In this document: positions 43,178 to 54,115 of the stretch, piece after piece
Layout: every line of letters begins with the position of its first letter
Numbering within the stretch: the stretch's first letter is position 1
From: Hyphomonas sp. CY54-11-8
GTDB taxonomy: Bacteria; Pseudomonadota; Alphaproteobacteria; Caulobacterales; Hyphomonadaceae
Length of the DNA stretch: 64,000 nt
Assembly: GCF_000682735.1 (NCBI RefSeq)
Contig: NZ_AWFD01000008.1
Span: forward strand, 1-64,000
Reading direction: 5' to 3'
Made by a program: the position numbers and the translations under genes
Notes under the pieces: model-generated
The model's input: only the letters and a program-made list of their open reading frames with translations
What the model was told of the DNA's origin: nothing
The model's database searches: none

Positions 43178-43202
43178 TCCCTTCGGGCGGCGGTAGAAAG
43201 GT

Positions 43203-43427
43203 CTAGTAATGCGGCGGGGGCGAGTTCGCCGGGGCCGCTTCGCTCACTGCCTGTTCGGTTTCGGCGACCCGTTCGCCCAGCCGCGCGACCTGACGCTCCA
43301 GCCGGTCGATCAGCTTCCATTGCGCCGTGATGGCCGCGTTCAGATCCTCAATCGTCTGGTCCTGATGGACCACACGCATTTCAAGCTCGTCGAGGCGAGC
43401 AGAGTCCGGTGAAGTGCTGTCAGTCAT
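43203..43427 (-). CDS. slyX: SlyX family protein
   Basis: A 74-residue coiled-coil protein: RLDELEMRVVHQDQTIEDLN, then LIDRLERQVARLGERV, ending in the hallmark PPPHY. SlyX proteins are small, conserved in proteobacteria and of unknown role. The start at 43427 gives a normal-length protein; a start 12 codons upstream (43463) is possible. Confidence 0.92.
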   Translation of the reverse strand: MTDSTSPDSARLDELEMRVVHQDQTIEDLNAAITAQWKLIDRLERQVARLGERVAETEQAVSEAAPANSPPPHY

Positions 43428-43503
43428 GATGGAGGGATTAGCGCTGCTGGTGGAGCGACGCAATGGCCTCGAAACGTTGAAACGTTGCGGGTGTCAGATC
43501 TTA

Positions 43504-43558
43504 TTTTGTGGGTCAAGGATGAAACCCTCCGCACGCGAAACGCCCTTGACCCGCAAAA
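43504..43558. repeat. 15-bp inverted repeat between slyX and thiC
   Basis: TTTTGTGGGTCAAGG (43504-43518) pairs with CCTTGACCCGCAAAA (43544-43558) across a 25-base loop, with one G-T wobble. It lies 36 bases after the thiC stop and may terminate that transcript; T-rich arms close both sides. Confidence 0.5.
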
Positions 43559-43594
43559 TCAGCAATGTGCGGGGGATAACAGTTGCTAAGCTTG

Positions 43595-45989
<2,395 letters not shown>

Positions 45990-45993
<4 letters not shown>

Positions 45994-46718
45994 GACACCA
46001 GCTTTCCCGCCTGTTCCAGCGTCAGTTCGATCCACAGCGTATCGGCCTGCGCCAGCAATGTGCCGTCGGCGGCGTGCAGGGCGGTTCCGGCAAAATGTTT
46101 CCGTCCTTTGGTCCATTCATGCCAGGCATGGATGATCACCGGCTCGCCGGTCGGGACGGGTTTGTGCTGCGCCGCAACCATCTCCCCCAATAGATAAGTC
46201 GTCTCGATCTCGGGCAGGGCAAAGCCGCCCGGGCAATCGAGCGCCGCCCAGACATATTCCGGGCGGACATGGCCATGCCCGTCATCGAAATTGGCATGCG
46301 GCGTCCAGACGGCCGCGGCTTCCAGATTGTCGCCAAGCCGTCCGCAATGGATGTGCAGGCCTTCGCCTTCCTTCCGGTTCCGTCCGCAGACGAAGCAGGT
46401 GGAGACGCCGCCCGCGCCGAAATAGGTCGGGGTTTCGGCGGCTTTGTGCGCCGCCTCAATGGAGGGTGGAGCAGGCGGGGTGAGCGTTACGTCGCCGGGC
46501 CGCGCTGCCAGGATCGGCAGGCCCTCGTGCTCAGCCACCAGGGTCTGATCCTGACGGGTCACGGGCAGCGGCGTGTCGAGCGGGATGGGGGCAGAGATGC
46601 GGATGATGTGCGGCGCGTCGAACAGGCGGGACAATACGCCGGCCGCATAGCCGCCATTGCCCGAATTGGGCGGCCCATTAAAGGCAGAAGCAATGGTGAT
46701 GTTGCCGACCGGCTGCAT
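45990..46718 (-). CDS. Hotdog-like/thioesterase-type protein under TPP riboswitch
   Basis: A 242-residue protein. Segments such as NGGYAAGVLSRLF, CFVCGRNRKEGEGLHIHCG (cysteine/histidine cluster), and RPEYVWAALDCPGGFAL fit a double-hotdog (acyl-CoA thioesterase-like) fold, but I am not certain of the family. The start at 46718 follows GGAG at nine bases and lies about 30 bases after the TPP riboswitch. It is the first gene of the riboswitch-thiC operon. A role in thiamin metabolism or salvage is inferred only from this position. Confidence 0.7.
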
Positions 46719-46747
46719 GGTTTCCGCTCCGTCCCTCGCGCCGGCCA

Positions 46748-46835
46748 CGCCGCTCTTCGCGGCATTCCCCGGATCAGGTTCAAAGGGTAAAGTCTCAGCC
46801 CTGCCGGCTCATTCCGGTCAGGACACCCCTCGGAT
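46748..46835 (-). ncRNA. TPP (THI-box) riboswitch
   Basis: On the minus strand the sequence shows AGGGGTGTCC at the 5' side, the conserved CTGAGA (in GGGCTGAGACTTTACCC), GAACCTGATC and then GGGGAATGCCG, the hallmark order of the thiamin pyrophosphate riboswitch. It precedes the hotdog-like/DUF1801/thiC operon. It would shut the operon off when TPP is high, probably by hiding the ribosome site. Confidence 0.95.
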
Positions 46836-46936
46836 GGCGCCACCCTAGTGAATCTGGCCGGACTTGGAAAGGGCGAAGCCGTATTGACGGAAGGTGTGCG
46901 CGTCCCGACATAACCCTTCTTTGATGAGCATGTGCC

Positions 46937-47746
46937 ATGCACCTAAATGCCTATTTCGCGCGGATCGGATATGACGGAACGCCAGCCGCGGATCTGGAAA
47001 CCCTTCGGGCGCTAAGCCACCTGCACCCGCGTGCCATTCCGTTCGAGAATCTCGATGTGCAGTTGAAGCGCCCGGTCAGCATGGCGCCGGAGGTTGTGTT
47101 CGACAAACTGGTCACCCGGCGCCGGGGTGGCTGGTGCTATGAGATGAATGGCCTGCTGGGATGGGTGCTCAGTGAGATCGGTTTTGACGTCCGGCGTGTC
47201 GAGGGCGGGGTGATGCGGGAGGCGACAGGCGATGGCGCACTCGGCAATCATCTCTGCTTGGTGGTCCGACTGGATGGTCAGGACTATCTGGTCGATGTCG
47301 GCTTCGGCGGCAGCCAGACTGCGCCGATGGTAATTACGCCGGGCAGTGACGTGCAGGTGCCGTTCGATCTGGAACTCGTACCACTGGAGAACGGCTATTG
47401 GCGCATGGTTCAGTACACGCTGGGCAAGCCGTTCTCATTCGATTTCCACCCTGACCGTTGCGACGAAGCCTTGCTGGCCGACAAATGCGACTGGCAGCAG
47501 AGCAATCCTGGGTCGGTGTTCGTGCAGAACCTTGTAGCACAGAGGCGGACAGGGGGTGCGCATATCAGTCTGCGCGGGCGAGTATTCACCCGGCTCGAAT
47601 CCGGCGCAGAGGAGAGGCGCCTGCTGCAGTCAGGCGCTGAGCTGGTTGATGTGCTGAAGGACGAATTCGACATCGACGAGCCGGAAGCGGAAGCGTTGTG
47701 GCCCGCCATCTGTGCGCGGCACGAGGCATTGTTTCCGCAAGCCTGA
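46937..47746 (+). CDS. nat: Arylamine N-acetyltransferase
   Basis: A 269-residue NAT with the full catalytic triad: Cys67 in RRRGGWCYEMN, His105 in NHLCLVV and Asp120 in VDVGFGG. The N-terminal PFENLDVQL is also typical. The enzyme moves acetyl from acetyl-CoA to arylamines and hydrazines; its natural substrate in bacteria varies. The length is normal. It is divergent from the TPP-riboswitch operon. Confidence 0.96.
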   Translation: MHLNAYFARIGYDGTPAADLETLRALSHLHPRAIPFENLDVQLKRPVSMAPEVVFDKLVTRRRGGWCYEMNGLLGWVLSEIGFDVRRVEGGVMREATGDGALGNHLCLVVRLDGQDYLVDVGFGGSQTAPMVITPGSDVQVPFDLELVPLENGYWRMVQYTLGKPFSFDFHPDRCDEALLADKCDWQQSNPGSVFVQNLVAQRRTGGAHISLRGRVFTRLESGAEERRLLQSGAELVDVLKDEFDIDEPEAEALWPAICARHEALFPQA

Positions 47747-47790
47747 GGGCAAGCTCAGACAGGGTGCGCCCCACCTTGGTGTCTATTCGT

Positions 47791-48789
47791 CTATTCCGCT
47801 GCTTTGGAAGCGAGCTTTTTGACCGCCTTGTCCCAGTCGCGGACCTTGCCCAACTGGTCATTGTAAATACGGATCTGGTCTTCCGGCGTGCGCAACAGTA
47901 CGTCGATATGAGGCCGGGCCTTTTCGGCCAGCGGGCGGGCGATGGCGTCCAGTTCGGCCTTCTGCGCGCGCATCTGCTTGTCGTCATCGAAGGTCTTCTG
48001 CGGCAGGGCCGGATTGGTCCAGATCCAACCACCATTGCCGAAATTGATGTTCTCCAGATAGACGTGCTCCCAACGGGTCAGGCGTTCGACTTCCTGCCCG
48101 TAGAGGCGGGCAAGGTAGAAATCGAGCTCCAGCTTGTGGGCGGGGCAGGCGGCATAGAGCGACTGCAGGCGGTTCCCGGCCCAGCCAAAGCCCGGATGCT
48201 CGTATTTTGTCTTTATCGTGCGATCCCACAGGTTTGCCTCTTCCTGCAGGCGGAAGTCCGCATGATCTGCAAAGGGGCAGGTCGCATAGGCTGTGCCCGA
48301 AATCACCGGATGGACACGGCCCGCCTCCGCCAGCCGGATCATATAGGGCACAGCGTATTTCAGCAGCGATGTGGTCGCAGCATTGTAGCCGAAATAGGTC
48401 TGTTCACTGCCATCTGGCTGTTTCAGCACGCTCGGCTTCTGTTTCGTTTTCCAGGCATAATCGTTCTGCGTGATCGCGGTCAGGGTCAGCGTGATGTAGC
48501 GCTCCAGCGTGTCCAGGTCCGTGGCGGTGCCCATGACGGCGCTGGACAGGGTGGAGGCGATGGCCTGCGCATCCGGTCGGTCCGGGCAGGTCTCGATGGC
48601 CCATTCCGCCAGTTCCAGGATTGCGGCCGGGTCGGTCTGCGTCCCCTGCCGAATGGCCATTTCCATATCGTAGAGCGTCTGCTCGGCCCCGGCGGGGCAG
48701 GCCCGAGCGGATTCGGCGGCTGCAGGAACAAGGGTTGCGAAAGTGGCAAGGGCGAGAAGCGTGAGTGCGCGGATCAGTCTGGTCTTCAT
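47791..48789 (-). CDS. Exported hypothetical protein
   Basis: A 332-residue protein with a signal peptide of about 22 residues (LTLLALATFATLVPAAAES). The mature part is mostly helical, with cysteines in ARACPAG, ETCPDRP, ATCPFAD and AACPAHK that may form disulfides. I do not recognise a family. The start at 48789 gives a clean signal peptide; the frame is open upstream to 49080 but overlaps the divergent gene. Confidence 0.75.
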   Translation of the reverse strand: MKTRLIRALTLLALATFATLVPAAAESARACPAGAEQTLYDMEMAIRQGTQTDPAAILELAEWAIETCPDRPDAQAIASTLSSAVMGTATDLDTLERYITLTLTAITQNDYAWKTKQKPSVLKQPDGSEQTYFGYNAATTSLLKYAVPYMIRLAEAGRVHPVISGTAYATCPFADHADFRLQEEANLWDRTIKTKYEHPGFGWAGNRLQSLYAACPAHKLELDFYLARLYGQEVERLTRWEHVYLENINFGNGGWIWTNPALPQKTFDDDKQMRAQKAELDAIARPLAEKARPHIDVLLRTPEDQIRIYNDQLGKVRDWDKAVKKLASKAAE

Positions 48790-48945
48790 GGTGTCCCCGA
48801 AATGTCCGGGGTTTTGTGGCATGGATGAGGCGGCAGGCACACCTGCGCCGTGATTAACAGCCGCCGCAGTTCCATTAACCTTCTGTCGACCCGATTGGTC
48901 CATGTCTGGTGGCAGACTCTGAACACCCGGACGGGAGATCCGCCC

Positions 48946-49752
48946 ATGGCCTTCGATGCTGCCCTTGCTGCTGCCCCAAAGACCGAGACGAAGCCAACCA
49001 AATGGCAACGTTTCAAGGTCGATCTGTGGCTGACAGACCTGAACCTGACCGAAATCGGGATCATGAAGCATACCCAGCATGAGGCGGAGTCTGACCAGTT
49101 CACCAAGGATATGGAAATCATCGGCCAGATCCGCGAAGACGGAAAACGCTCCGGCATCGTCGCCTACCGCAAGGAATTGTGGAAGGAAGGCAAAGACATG
49201 AAGCGCCGCTTGGTGATCAAGCTGTTCTCAGAGAACATGCACTGGCGCGGCACGATGGAACTGATGATGGGCCGCTCGCTGCAGCTCTCCATCGGCGCGC
49301 GCGGCGTGCCGGTCAGCGCCTTTTCGCTCAACCTGTCACGGTCGAAACAACTGATCCAGCTGGAACGGTCCGCACAGAAATGGCCGCTGTTCCCTGAGAA
49401 ATTCTCCTTCTTTATCGAGACGTCCCGAGGTCCTCGCTTCTATCGATTGCGCCGGAACGTCATCGGCATCGGGGCCGACTACACGCTCTATGACGACAAG
49501 AACCGCAAGATCGGTTCGCTGGACCACCGGATCATCAATCTTGGCGGCAGTTGGATGGTGAAGCTCGACGCGGCACATTCCTATGCGGCGCTGGAATCTG
49601 TGCTGCAGATGTTCTGCACCATGTTGCGTTTCAACGGCGCCGTACGCCGGCACGTCTCGCACGAGGTGGAAATGATCGGTCGCGGCCGGGCCGTGCGCGA
49701 GCTGGATCATCAGGAGGCAGACCTTTACCTCAATCCGCGCCGCCGGCGCTGA
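48946..49752 (+). CDS. Hypothetical protein with a tubby/LURP-like C-terminal half
   Basis: A 268-residue soluble protein. The C-terminal half (ETSRGPRFYRLRRNVIG, YTLYDDKNRKIGSLDHRI, then AALESVLQMFCTMLRF) hints at a beta-barrel with a central helix, as in tubby/LURP/scramblase-like folds; that is a guess from pattern. No signal peptide is present. The start at 48946 (MAFDAALAA) is chosen because the upstream codons lack a ribosome site. No operon partner is clear. Confidence 0.7.
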   Translation: MAFDAALAAAPKTETKPTKWQRFKVDLWLTDLNLTEIGIMKHTQHEAESDQFTKDMEIIGQIREDGKRSGIVAYRKELWKEGKDMKRRLVIKLFSENMHWRGTMELMMGRSLQLSIGARGVPVSAFSLNLSRSKQLIQLERSAQKWPLFPEKFSFFIETSRGPRFYRLRRNVIGIGADYTLYDDKNRKIGSLDHRIINLGGSWMVKLDAAHSYAALESVLQMFCTMLRFNGAVRRHVSHEVEMIGRGRAVRELDHQEADLYLNPRRRR

Positions 49753-49755
49753 GGT

Positions 49756-50124
49756 CTATTTGCCGTCCTTGAGGAACCCGAGTTCCCGCTGGAGCTTTTT
49801 TGTGAGGCCGGCGGCGACCAGCTGGTAAGAGCCTTCAAGATAGGCCTTAAGATCATCGTCGGAAAGTGTATCCGCGCTGTAGCGCTGGATCCACTTCATG
49901 CCGCGTGACGCCAGATGCGGCGCGCCCCGGCAGCCTGGCTGTTCTTTCAGGATGTCGAAGCTCATCTCCGAGACCTTGAACGAGCAGACCATGTCGCCGT
50001 CTTCCTCCCGGCCGATGGCGAAAACCTTTCCGCCTACTTTCCACACCGTCGCCTTGCCCCACTGGATGACACTGGTCGCGTGGGGAAGGCTGCCGCAGAA
50101 TTTGTTGTAGGCCTTGAGTTTCAT
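49756..50124 (-). CDS. MmcQ/YjbR family protein
   Basis: A 122-residue protein with the MmcQ/YjbR pattern (CyaY-like fold): FCGSLPHATSVIQWG, KVFAIGREEDG, CSFKVSEMSFDILKEQPG, and the closing LVAAGLTKKLQRELG. Proteins of this family are proposed DNA-binding proteins, but the role is not established. It ends just before the convergent gene at 49752. Confidence 0.9.
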   Translation of the reverse strand: MKLKAYNKFCGSLPHATSVIQWGKATVWKVGGKVFAIGREEDGDMVCSFKVSEMSFDILKEQPGCRGAPHLASRGMKWIQRYSADTLSDDDLKAYLEGSYQLVAAGLTKKLQRELGFLKDGK

Positions 50125-50134
50125 CGAGAGCGGG

Positions 50135-50533
50135 TCAGAGGCCTTTGGCCTTGTCGCACATGTTTGAGACGAGCGCTTCGGCGAAGGGGCGGGGCTGGTC
50201 CTTGCCGCCGAACTTCACTCCTGAGAGCGACAGTTCATCTCGCGCCTCGTTGTAGAGAACTTCTAGCGTGGCGGCCGTGTTGACGCCGACATAGAGGATC
50301 TCCCCTTCTGCCGTGACGCGTACCGTGTCCGGATCGTCGGTGCGATAGGCGGTCCACAAAGTCTTGGCGTCAAAGTCATTGATGAAATAGCCATTGACGA
50401 TCCTGCCAAGCGACTGGCCCGGACATTCCGCCAAATAGGCATCCTTGGCATCATCGATGACCGAATGGTCACCACATGCAGCGAGCGCGCCGGCAAGCAG
50501 GCCAAAGGCTGCGAGTGTGCGTCGTTTCATCAT
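50135..50533 (-). CDS. Hypothetical lipoprotein
   Basis: A 132-residue protein with a lipobox ending LAAC (Cys20; FGLLAGALAACGDHS). The mature part has two cysteines (ECPGQ, NMCDKA). No family is recognised. It is upstream of the MmcQ-type gene on the same strand, ten bases away, and may be co-transcribed with it. Confidence 0.7.
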   Translation of the reverse strand: MMKRRTLAAFGLLAGALAACGDHSVIDDAKDAYLAECPGQSLGRIVNGYFINDFDAKTLWTAYRTDDPDTVRVTAEGEILYVGVNTAATLEVLYNEARDELSLSGVKFGGKDQPRPFAEALVSNMCDKAKGL

Positions 50534-50677
50534 TTCCCCCCGGAACTGATCAGTCGAAAGATCACGAACTATATGTCCGGAGGGACCGCCTTGGCCAGAT
50601 GGAAGATTTGTTGCGACGCCCGGTTGGAAACGGGTTGCCCCGCCGGGTGCCCGGCACTCCGGCGGGAATAAGGAGCG

Positions 50678-51436
50678 TCAGCCCTGATAGGAATCGTTCA
50701 GCATCTTGAAGACCTGGTCGAAATTGCCCCCGGCTTCGGCGCCGCGCAGGAGCTTGGCGCGCTGGACGCAGACTTCCGCGGGCGTGTCTTCGATGCCGAA
50801 ACTTTCCATCGTTTCGGCGATGAAATCCTTCAGCGGCATATAGCCTTCACGCGTTGACTGGCCGGGCGTGAGGCCCGTCTGGACACCCGGCGGCGCAAGC
50901 TCGATCACTTCGACGGCCGTCTCGCGCAGCTGGTAGCGCAGCGACTGCGTCCAGGCATGCATGGCGGCTTTCGAGGCACTGTAGGCAGGTGTATGGGCGA
51001 GCGGCACGAAGGCCAGGCCCGACGTGACATTGACGACCCGCGCGGTCGCTTGAGCCCTGAGGTGCGGGAGTAGGGCAGCGGTTAGCCGGATCGGGCCGAG
51101 AATGTTGGTCACAATGGTGGCCTCTGCGACGGAGAGATCCACCGGGTCGGCCAGCCAGTCTTCCTTCGCCATGATGCCGGCATTGTTGAACAGCACGTTG
51201 AGCGCCGGGAAATCGCGGGTCAGCTCCTTTGCGAAGCGGGCGATATCGGCGGCGTCCTGAACATCCAGCGTGCGCGCGTGCATGCCGCTGCGTCCGGCAA
51301 TGGTTTCGTCGAGGGTTTTGGCGGTGCGGCCTGCGACGATTACTGTATTGCCGAGGGCATGAAATTCCCGGGCGAGCTCCCGGCCGATGCCCGATCCGCC
51401 GCCCGTCATCAGAATTGTATTGCCTGAAGTTTTCAT
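50678..51436 (-). CDS. Short-chain dehydrogenase/reductase (DltE-like)
   Basis: A 252-residue SDR enzyme: TGGGSGIG (nucleotide binding, about 11-18), NNAGIM, and the YSASKAA catalytic site (Tyr and Lys), with LAPPGVQTGL. The variant style is like the DltE-type oxidoreductases. The substrate is unknown. The start at 51436 puts the TGGGSGIG motif at the usual distance from the N-terminus. Confidence 0.92.
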   Translation of the reverse strand: MKTSGNTILMTGGGSGIGRELAREFHALGNTVIVAGRTAKTLDETIAGRSGMHARTLDVQDAADIARFAKELTRDFPALNVLFNNAGIMAKEDWLADPVDLSVAEATIVTNILGPIRLTAALLPHLRAQATARVVNVTSGLAFVPLAHTPAYSASKAAMHAWTQSLRYQLRETAVEVIELAPPGVQTGLTPGQSTREGYMPLKDFIAETMESFGIEDTPAEVCVQRAKLLRGAEAGGNFDQVFKMLNDSYQG

Positions 51437-51596
51437 GATCTCTCTCCTCATCCGCGGGTTGGTCCCGTCGCAGGTAGATAGGCCGAGACCCGCCGTCTGG
51501 AAGGGGCGCCGGGACGGTTATGCGTTCACAATAAAAGTGATTGGACAAGACGGATCGTGCTTCCGGCGGCGCTCTGTAATTCAGTGTACAGAAAAA

Positions 51597-52085
51597 CTAG
51601 AGCGGCTTCTCAAGGAACATCGCCTGGCCCTTTTCCGGGTCGAGTTCGTAAGCCGCATAGCCGGCGGCTTCGTACACGCTGCGGGCGCGGGTGTTTCCGG
51701 AGAGGACTTCGAGCGTGAGTTTGCAGCAGCCGCGCCGGCGCGCTTCGGCCTCGACGGCATCCAGCAGCATCCTGCCGATTCCCTTGCCGCGGTGGTCGGC
51801 ATGGACGGCAATATCGTGCACGTTCAGCAACGGCTTGCAGGCAAAGGTAGAGAAGCCCTCGAACGCATTCAGCACACCGGCTGGCGCGCCATCGTCAAAA
51901 GCGAGGAAGCTCACCGCGTGTGGCCGCGTCGCCAGTTCGGCGGCGAGATGGTCGCGCGTATGCGCGCTTAGCGGTTTGCCGCCGCCCATCGGGTCCCGCG
52001 CATAGGCGTCCAGCATGTCGACCAGTGCGGCGGCGTCCGCGGGATCGCTGTAATCGGCCTGCCGGATCGTGATACTCATAATCAT
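51597..52085 (-). CDS. GNAT family N-acetyltransferase
   Basis: A 162-residue GNAT protein: IAVHADHRGKGIGRMLLDAVE (in parts: HADHRGKGIGRML is the acetyl-CoA loop) and VYEAAGYAAYELDPEK at the end. The substrate is unknown. Its start overlaps the stop of the ArsC-type gene, suggesting coupling. A start six bases later (52079, MSITIRQ) is equally possible. Confidence 0.9.
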   Translation of the reverse strand: MIMSITIRQADYSDPADAAALVDMLDAYARDPMGGGKPLSAHTRDHLAAELATRPHAVSFLAFDDGAPAGVLNAFEGFSTFACKPLLNVHDIAVHADHRGKGIGRMLLDAVEAEARRRGCCKLTLEVLSGNTRARSVYEAAGYAAYELDPEKGQAMFLEKPL

Positions 52086-52438
52086 CAGCCGAGCAGGGTG
52101 GCCTGCACGTCCTTGCCCCAGCCGACATGCACGGCGCTGCCATTTTCGATGACCGGGCGCTTGATCAGGGTCGGATGCTTGGAGAGCAGGGCCTTTTCGC
52201 CGTTCGTGCCGGCCTTTGCCTTTTCGGCATTGGACAGGCTGCGCCAGGTGGCGGAGCTCTTGTTGACCAGCTTGTCCGGCGCGGCCTTCAGCCAGACCGG
52301 CAGCTTTGCAGACAGGTCGGCCTCGTCACGGATGTCGACAAATTTTACCTTGCTGCCGGCAGCTTCAAGTTCGCGTTTCGCTTTGCGGCAGGTGTCGCAA
52401 TTCTTGAGTCCATAGAGGACGACCGCCGATCCGGGCAT
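52085..52438 (-). CDS. ArsC/Spx/MgsR family protein
   Basis: A 117-residue thioredoxin-fold protein: YGLKNCDTCRKAKREL (CXXC, residues about 14-17), then LVNKSSATWRSLS and IKRPVIENGSAVHVG. This is the YffB/ArsC-like group; most members have no proven arsenate reductase activity. The start at 52438 follows GGAGAG. It is coupled to the downstream GNAT gene. Confidence 0.92.
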   Translation of the reverse strand: MPGSAVVLYGLKNCDTCRKAKRELEAAGSKVKFVDIRDEADLSAKLPVWLKAAPDKLVNKSSATWRSLSNAEKAKAGTNGEKALLSKHPTLIKRPVIENGSAVHVGWGKDVQATLLG

Positions 52439-52541
52439 GCTCTCTCTCCGGTTAGAAAGAGGCGAGTCCCTATCCCCAAAGGCGAGTAGGCACAAGCAGC
52501 CAAACGCGCTGCGGTGCAGCACCCGACAGTGTTTTTTCAGA

Positions 52542-53300
52542 TCAGCGCGCGTTCCGGGCAGGGCTGCGCACAATCGCGACGATCGGACCCATATCGGTGC
52601 CGCCATCATCCCGTCCGAGAGATGGCGCATAGAGCCGGGAAACCACGCCATCGAGATAGAGCGCGTCGGGCGTGCCGAGCCGGTCGCGGAAGAGACGGGC
52701 GAATGTGTCGAAGTTCACCGGCGCGTCGCTGATCGCGAACCAGAGCGTGTCGCCATCGGCGCTGAGGCCGACTCCGTTGCGGCGCTTGCGGCTGGTGCCG
52801 CCCGGATTGAAGGCCGGATGCAGCGCGCCATCGATCACCAGCATCGGGCCGGATTGTGTGGCGAAGCGCGCGCCGGGGGAAAGGGCTTCATAAGCCAGAG
52901 TCTCGGTCACATGCGCGTGGCCTTCGGTATCCACCCAGAACACGCCGTTCGGCAGCAGGCCGAAATTGCCGGGCCCGGCATTGCTGATGAGGCGGGCGCT
53001 CTGCTGGCCGTCCTCGACATAGAGCCCGACCGGGCGGCGGTCCTCATGGTACATGCCGGCGTTCATCGCGAAGACGAGGTCTCCGCCATCGACTGTGACG
53101 GCGTCCGCCAGACGGTCGAAGTCCGCAAACGGCGCGCCATCGGAATGGGTGTGGAACAGGGCAAGGCCCGGATCGTCCGCCGCAAATTGGCAGACTGTGA
53201 AGGGCTGGTCCTCGAACCGGATCGCCTCGCAGGCTTGCACCGTCTCCTCCCGGCAGGCGGGAAGCAGGATCAGCAAGAGGAAGATCGACCAGGTGCGCAT
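52542..53300 (-). CDS. Phosphodiester glycosidase (DUF2233/NAGPA) family lipoprotein
   Basis: A 252-residue protein with a lipobox LPAC (Cys16; LLLILLPACREE). The DUF2233/NAGPA pattern follows: FAMNAGMYHEDRRPVGLYVEDG (in parts: FAMNAGMY and PVGLYVEDG), ATQSGPMLVIDG and the GVGLSADG run. The family's catalytic role is in uncovering phosphodiester-linked sugars in some members. Probably periplasmic or membrane-bound. Confidence 0.88.
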   Translation of the reverse strand: MRTWSIFLLLILLPACREETVQACEAIRFEDQPFTVCQFAADDPGLALFHTHSDGAPFADFDRLADAVTVDGGDLVFAMNAGMYHEDRRPVGLYVEDGQQSARLISNAGPGNFGLLPNGVFWVDTEGHAHVTETLAYEALSPGARFATQSGPMLVIDGALHPAFNPGGTSRKRRNGVGLSADGDTLWFAISDAPVNFDTFARLFRDRLGTPDALYLDGVVSRLYAPSLGRDDGGTDMGPIVAIVRSPARNAR

Positions 53301-53364
53301 GAGCGCAACCTATCCATCCTCCTGAACGCCTTCCAGAGCCCGTTATCAGCCCGTCTCAAATTTT

Positions 53365-53426
53365 TCGATATATCTATATCTTGTATTTTCGATATATCTA
53401 AATTATATTCCGATCAGATATATCGA
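53365..53426 (+). promoter_or_regulatory. Three-copy operator of the PadR gene
   Basis: TCGATATATCTA occurs at 53365-53376 and again at 53389-53400, and its inverse AGATATATCGA lies at 53416-53426. The repeat is 12 bases long, with 24 bases between the first two starts, about two helical turns. It sits directly upstream of the PadR gene, which makes autorepression likely. Confidence 0.75.
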
Positions 53427-53437
53427 AAGGACACAAA

Positions 53438-54079
53438 ATGAGATATCGAAACAGACATTCAAATCGCGGTGCCGGCGTGCACATTTTTGTCGACCAGGGC
53501 GAAGACTGTGTTGGCGGCTGTAATGACCGAAAGGGATGGGGCATGCGCCAGGGACGAGGTGGACGCGGATTCGGACGCGGGCAGGGGAGAGGCCCCGGCG
53601 GTGGCCGTGGTCGCCGCCGCCCGCTCGACCATGGCGATCTCCGCCTCCTGATCCTGAAACTGATCTCGGAAGAGCCGCGCCACGGCTATGAAATCATCCG
53701 CGAGGTCGAAGCCCGCACGGGCGGCGCCTATGTGCCGAGCCCCGGCGTCATCTATCCGGCGCTGGAAGCATTGCTGGATCTGGGCTGGGTGCATGCCGAG
53801 GCAGACGGATCGCGCCGGTCATTCAGGCTGACTGAGCAAGGCGAAGCCGAACTCGAAGCCGAAGCCGCGACGTTGGCACGGATCGAACTGAGGCTGGCGG
53901 ACCTGCTGGACAGCGACCGGCCGGAAGACCCGCTGGACGTGCGCGGGGCCATGTGGCGTCTGCGCCATGCCGTGCGCGAAGCCGTTCGGGCGCACCCGGA
54001 GGATCTGGACCGCCGCAAGGCCGTTGCAGACATCCTGACCGAAGCGCAGGAGCGTATCAGCAAGCTGGACGAAGAATGA
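53438..54079 (+). CDS. PadR family transcriptional regulator
   Basis: A 213-residue regulator from the first start. The N-terminal ~60 residues are rich in Gly/Arg (GRGGRGFGRGQGRG), then a PadR winged helix follows: LRLLILKLISEEPRHGYEII and GVIYPALEALLDLGWV, with a C-terminal helical dimerisation part. PadR proteins repress detoxification and stress genes. The start at 53438 has AAAGGA eight bases upstream; an internal ATG at 53543 would match family N-termini better and is a real alternative. Operator repeats lie just upstream. No obvious target operon is adjacent. Confidence 0.9.
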   Translation: MRYRNRHSNRGAGVHIFVDQGEDCVGGCNDRKGWGMRQGRGGRGFGRGQGRGPGGGRGRRRPLDHGDLRLLILKLISEEPRHGYEIIREVEARTGGAYVPSPGVIYPALEALLDLGWVHAEADGSRRSFRLTEQGEAELEAEAATLARIELRLADLLDSDRPEDPLDVRGAMWRLRHAVREAVRAHPEDLDRRKAVADILTEAQERISKLDEE

Positions 54080-54115
54080 TCGGAACGGGCCGGGAGGTGA
54101 AAGCTTCCCGGTCTC

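Noticed and set aside
53361-53426. CRISPR-like repeat array before the PadR gene
   Set aside because: There are only three short repeats, one inverted, with no spacers of even length; they fit operators.
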